Of a stretch of 64,000 nucleotides of DNA, positions 59,301 through 64,000 are shown in pieces; positions within the stretch are counted from its first letter, which is position 1; each line of letters starts with the position of its first letter. A model generated the notes under the pieces. It did no database searches. It was not told where the DNA came from and saw only the letters and a program-made list of their open reading frames with translations. The position numbers and the translations under genes are program-made. Source of the stretch: Brachynemurus nebulosus (Eukaryota > Arthropoda > Insecta > Neuroptera > Myrmeleontidae); NCBI GenBank assembly GCA_035578155.1, contig JAPWDM010000008.1, positions 30,413,780-30,477,779 of the forward strand, written 5' to 3'.

Positions 59301-59913
59301 GAATACACCGCATCATCGCAAGAGATATTCTATAAGGGATCACCGAATCACAACCAAGAATTAAATATCTCGAAATTACGATGATAGAGAGATTGGGTTT
59401 TTAGAAGGTAGAGTCAACTTGCAACTTGTCCTAACGTGGCAACGTGTTTAACATGTGTGAGTGCCTGGGCGATTATTGTGTCTCATCGGCTATCCTCGTC
59501 TCGTATCGGTTCGCAAACTCTGATAAACTTTTTCGGAGAAATAATTAGAACCAAAAGTTCCAACCGGAATTTCGTGACATTCCTACTCCAAACTTAAAAT
59601 GTTTATTAATTAGTGCCTCAGGGTATTGGATTACGATTATGTAGAAAAAAAGAAACAGTTGCTTATTATTTCAGTGATTTGACTAAAACTTTGCCACACT
59701 GATCGTTTACTTCATCACTTTTCACCATAAAAAATATGTAATGTAAACCGATTTACGCTTTTGACACCATCTTCAGGTAAAATAAAATTAAAAGTTATTC
59801 ATTTTTGTAACAACCTTTTTATTGCATAAAATGAACATAAATAATATTCATATATTCGTGAAAGTTGATGATATTTGTGAAAATGAAAAACATGCAGACA
59901 AAAAAAAGATATA
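56393..59913. other. AT-rich intergenic DNA, one start-codon/donor candidate
   Basis: No recognisable protein. At 58178-58222 the sequence CTCAGTTAGAG (initiator-like) is followed by AAAAATGGTAAGTCG, where an ATG directly abuts a strong splice donor; without splicing the ATG opens a 36-codon frame ending at 58316. The palindrome TATGCATAATGTTATGCAT lies near 58050. The remainder shows nothing. Confidence 0.45.
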
Positions 59914-60224
59914 GGGTGAATGCGGAAGAGATGCCGCACATTTTGAAAACATTTAATAATTCTTAAAGTACGCATTTGAAAAAAAAAAATGAAATATACA
60001 TTCTTAAATTCTAATGAATTGAATTCTTGATAAAATATTATGTTAAAAAACTTACTTTTCGATAATAAAAAGTTGGATAATTACTAAACTGATGGACTAA
60101 TCATAAATGTTGCCATATACAGCTTAAATAAATAACTTATTTTAAACATATAATCCATTAATAGCGCTATCTATCAATCAACGGACGAACTATGGCTACT
60201 GCGGCATCTCTCCCGCACTTACCC
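59914..60224. mobile_element. GCGGCATCTCTCCC-motif element, copy 2 (311 bp)
   Basis: Left GGGTGAATGCGGAAGAGATG and right in reverse GGGTAAGTGCGGGAGAGATG are terminal inverted repeats of about 25 bp, flanked by TA (59912-59913 and 60225-60226). The right two thirds are nearly identical to 43015-43284. It has lost the central motif cluster present in copy 1. Non-coding, TA-target MITE. Confidence 0.9.
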
Positions 60225-60226
60225 TA

Positions 60227-61066
60227 AGTGGAAAAATTCAAGTTAATAAAACTACAATCTGTATTATGTGTATACCGCAGGAACACCTCCTCTCTTGTAA
60301 GCGTGTGTGTTAAAATATGTTACAAAATAGGTAAAAATTAGTGTTAGAAGAAAATGAAAAAAATTACGCGAAAACAGAAAATATGAAATGGATTGTGTAA
60401 TATAAGAAATGTTGTGTAATATATCCTGTTATAAATTTAACAAGGGCAACTTGTTCAACGTTTCGAACGTTAATTATTTAAAACTTATTTCGTCTAAAAG
60501 ATTTCTTACGCCCCTTAGTATTATTTGTTGTTTACAACTTTAAAATTGATGATGTTCCTTCTTTCTTTCTTTCTTTCACTGTCAAAAGCAGAATGGTCTT
60601 TTCTCTTCCCGGTTCTGGGACAAATCAGTGAATTACTTCTACATACGTGTAACGGCGTAACTTATACATATTTGAATTTTTAACTAGCAGTGTAGAAATA
60701 GTGTAAAGTATATTACAAATTACAACATGTTATGCAAGTACAAGATATACAGTATTTAAATCTGTTTTTTTACATTTAAAATAATATTCTACACTGCGAT
60801 GTCTTAATCACAATACATTTGCTCATAATTAAAGAACTACTTAGCGTAAAAAAAGGCAAAAATAATGTACACATTTTTTAGTAATATAATATAAATTTTT
60901 TTGTGTAAAAAACACGGAGTAAATGGAACATATTTTTAAAAATAATATTAAGAAGAAAAATTACAAACACAAAGTGTAAAATAAGAAGCTCGAAGAAAAT
61001 GGTAGTATATAGAAACAGTTTTCTTATTTAGGTTAGAACATTAATAGTTAGATAATGTTGCTTATA
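60227..61066. other. AT-rich spacer with TTTC microsatellite
   Basis: A short (CTTT)n run lies at 60561-60578. No gene is seen. Confidence 0.6.
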
Positions 61067-62284
61067 CACCGTGAACCGTAACGACTGCCCCAAATTAAAA
61101 CTGATGATAGGCCACAAAAAGTTGGACAAAAAATCTTAATACCATTTTTTTTTTATGGTGCTTAGTTTTCGAAAAAATTAATTTTCAAAATTCGAGACCG
61201 CCGTTTGAGAGCCACTGAATAATGTTATTATGCATGGGATATCAAAGTAACTATGCATATGGGATATGTATTGTTTTCTCGTAGTGTGTGTATGTGTGTG
61301 TGTGCGTGATGATGTGACAGGTGATGAGATGTTTGGCTGTTGGTGCAAGTTGTATGTTAGTTGACGTTACTTGACCTTGAAATTTGTGTGACCATTTGTA
61401 TTATGTATCTCTCCTACATAAGGACGAAAGATATAATCAAGTACATATGTATGTAATGAATGACTTTGAACGAAGAAGTGTTTTTTAATTGTTGATTTTT
61501 TTTTTGTACAAACTTTAAAGTGGTTGAAATCTTAAATTATTCTGGATCTTTGTGTTTTAAATTTTTTTGTGTTTCTTAATATTGTTATCGATAACTGATT
61601 TTACATTTTTATTTAGTGTTTATACGGGCTAAATTGCAATATACTATTTCATGCCATATTTTTTTTTTAACCGGTAAACACGAGTTGGTGAAAAGTTAAG
61701 CAAGCAAACATATTTTTGTTTTCAAAAACTCAAATTTATTAATATTTTACACATTTTTTAATATTGACATTTGTATGATCTGACATATTTTTTAAACAAA
61801 AAAGAAAACAATTTCACATAACATAGCATATTGCAATTTCCCCGCTTATACTAAGTAATTAGTTAAATTTAGTGTTTAGTGTGGACTATTAACTCGTTAT
61901 AAAATTATTTTATTACGTGTTAGTTGTGATTTTAAATTTTGGTTAGAAAGGGAAATGGCCAATTACTATGTTCGTGAATTAGCCGATGTGCATTTAATTT
62001 ATGTTGAAGATTTTGATGAAGATTTTTAAAATTTAATAGAGCAAGCCTTCAAATAATACGAAATAACATTAGCATATCTAACGTGTCCGTGAAACCGACT
62101 GAATGTATGTCAGATGTATGTGTAGGTCAAGGTAGGTAGGCAACCAGTGGTTCTCAAAATTTTTTTAAAAGTTATTTTCTTCGAAACCGTACGCTCTAGC
62201 AAAAAGTCGTATTAAGGTTTTTTGTTCAGTCTATCATGTATTACTACTTGATGAAATTTGGGGCCGTCGTTACGGTTCACCCTG
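61067..62284. mobile_element. TIR element GGTGAACCGTAACGAC, 1218 bp
   Basis: Left CACCGTGAACCGTAACGACT and right in reverse CAGGGTGAACCGTAACGACG are flanked by TA (61065-61066 and 62285-62286). Inverted similarity continues inward for about 130 bp (CCCCAAAT, TTTTCGAA, GAGAGCCACTG versus CAGTGGTTCTC). A GT-rich microsatellite lies at 61285-61305. No transposase frame over 60 codons is present inside, so it is non-autonomous. Confidence 0.88.
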
Positions 62285-62286
62285 TA

Positions 62287-63632
62287 TATTATTAACAAAA
62301 TACCTCTGTCGCAGCATACTGCGTAAGATAATGGATTTCCGTTTACGAAAATTAGTGTTTCTCAGAAACCAGTTTACATAGAATAATGATTCAAAAACCT
62401 TTTTTAATTTAATTTTTTCTCCTCTTTCCAATGGTGTAAAAAGAAATGTCACAAAAATTTTTGAATTTAAGAATTACTGATTTCGAATTTATTCTAATAG
62501 TTGAATTAGACAAAGTAATTAATTATAATTTTAAATATTATTTCAATATTTTAAGATGAAATTTCACAAATTAAATCTTTCAACAGTGATCTTTTAAAAG
62601 ATAACTATTAACCATAGATACAATATTTATGACGTCATTTTAAAAATAATATGGTTAAAACGTGCAAACTGCCAACAACTAAGTATAAGTGTTATCAACT
62701 GTCTAACATTGAAAGAAAAAAAACCTATAGTAACATTTTTAGTGGTTTTAAAATTACTTGTTCGCTTCTATACAATTTATCATATTATACAAAATAACTA
62801 CTCCAGCACTGCTACCAACCAACAATAAACATTACCAACACAACAGAAATAAACTTATTTTGGTGTTGTCTTATTTTTAAGTTGTCATAAACACCACAGT
62901 TCTAGTTTATTTTGTACCTAATGGTTACTCTTATTTTTTTATTTTTATCACGTTTATACCATGCTTTTAAATAATCGAATATTTAAATTAAAATTCACCT
63001 ATTCTATTACCAGATGTCACTGTCAATAAAACTGACATTGCATTTTGAATTACATCATAACCTCAACTTTTATACATGAAAATTTAATTTCAAAAAACAT
63101 TTTTATCAAAAAAATATCAACACTGATATTCATCTAGTACAAATAATGATTTTACATAAATAAAATACTATTATTAATAGTATGAGAATAATTGGGTCAT
63201 AGATAACTATTTCTCTACATCTATATCTATAGATATGCAAAACAAACGAACATTCAAATATTTTTATTTAATATTTTCCATAACAGATGTCACTACGTCA
63301 GATTGATATTTATCTTTGGTTGTTGTTATGTTGAATTATGATAAAATACTATATTATATCTATGGTGTTTGTTATCAAATTTTATCATCTCATAAAAATT
63401 ATTATTCTTTCATTTTTAAAAAACACGGAAATGTGGAGACGAAAAAAAAGCAACAAACAAGGAATAAAAAGCAATAACAAAGATTAACTGATTTTTAGGT
63501 TATGTTATGTAGTTTGTAGGTGGTTGATACATTTAAAAGATGTCATCTTTTCTAAAATATTAGAGAAGGTGGTTTTCACAGAAAAATATTATATTACATT
63601 TGAAACAATAAAAATATGATATATATATATAT
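62287..63632. other. AT-rich intergenic DNA, no gene seen
   Basis: Loosely repeated phrases around CAGATGTCACT(G/A) occur at 63011 and 63285. A short TA run lies at 63620-63632. No gene. Confidence 0.55.
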
Positions 63633-64000
63633 ACAAGGTGGTCCAGAATTATGTACCGTAATTGCTAGAGCTGGTAGTACGTTCAAAAATAATGGTACCT
63701 GTTCATGTACACTTTTTTTCAAAACTCAATAATAAGGGAGATACAACTCTGTAAAGGGGTGAAACGAAAACCATTATTTCTTAAATATTTTCCAAACGCT
63801 TTTGAATAACGGATTGATATTTTAGGGGTACTTATTTTGCGTTAGATGGATTAAATTTATGTCAACACTTATTCCACCACTCATGACTAAGGGGTGGTTT
63901 TGGGTGGTAGGTGTGAGTTATCACGTCTTTTCTTTTTTAACTTGCAATTATTTAAATTAAATCCTTGGTAATATAATTCCTCAGACAATTTCACGCCAAA
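63633..64000. mobile_element. Probable transposon end, continues past the window
   Basis: TACAAGGTGGTCCAGAATTA at 63631 resembles the ACAGGGTG(G/T)TCCAGAA tips of insect DNA transposons, and the following text (AATATTTTCCAAACGCTTTT, GGGGTGGTTTTGGGTGGTAG) has the style of their interiors. The other end lies outside the window, so this is unproven. Confidence 0.4.

Noticed and set aside
63633..64000. Assignment of the right-edge repeat to a specific transposon superfamily
   Set aside because: Only one end is in the window and its tip phrase is shared by several unrelated families.

Overview
The window looks like non-coding DNA from an animal nuclear genome, most likely an insect. It is strongly AT-rich, holds several long (TA)n tracts, and contains Penelope, mariner, hAT, piggyBac and PIF/Harbinger relics, TA-flanked MITEs, foldback elements and a tRNA-derived repeat. 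The style resembles a hemipteran such as an aphid, but that is a low-confidence impression. I find no intact host protein gene, rRNA gene, functional tRNA gene, operon, CRISPR array or virus. Nearly every reading frame longer than 60 codons is satellite, microsatellite or chance.

Layout. 1-3499: 174/176-bp satellite in two opposed blocks; the right block has a clean four-monomer higher-order repeat of 698 bp. 3500-12051: AT-rich DNA with a hAT-like remnant (about 5827-7286) that carries a TA-flanked MITE (5905-6845). 12052-13133: one copy of a family carrying repeated GGGGTAAAAAAAGAC motifs; a fuller copy lies inverted at 32130-33398. 14091-15345: 5'-truncated Penelope-like retroelement with the end of the reverse transcriptase and a GIY-YIG endonuclease. 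18010-18892: dead mariner. 19714-20668: hAT element with a perfect 8-bp target duplication. 21881-24311: pogo-like MITE, a ~170-bp tandem array and a 1.1-kb foldback inserted in that array. 25647-26343: 367-bp direct duplication. 27681-29152: piggyBac-like element (TTAA) containing a long (TA)n tract and a foldback element. 30105-34175: repeats with tRNA-Thr-like modules. 37551-39019: terminal-inverted-repeat element with a nested hAT MITE. 39392-40606: PIF/Harbinger derivative (TAA duplication) split by a second copy of the foldback found at 28303. 42541-43284 and 59914-60224: two members of a family with the motif GCGGCATCTCTCCC. 45560-46987: a pogo-like and a TTAA-flanked element. 48417-51495: a 3.1-kb TA-flanked element whose ends are full of GTGTAATTTTAC-type motifs and whose middle holds duplicated intron/exon-like units. 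51680-52283: possible solo LTR. 55650-56103: GC-rich retroposed insert with an oligo-A tail. 61067-62284: another TIR element.

Nothing forms a pathway. The organisation is layers of insertions: satellite at the left edge, then serial nesting of mostly non-autonomous DNA transposons. The best candidates for undescribed biology are the repeat families with many internal copies of one motif, the element carrying spliced-looking repeated exons, and the dispersed repeat with a tRNA-like terminal module. All calls come from reading the sequence by eye; no alignment or database search was run.
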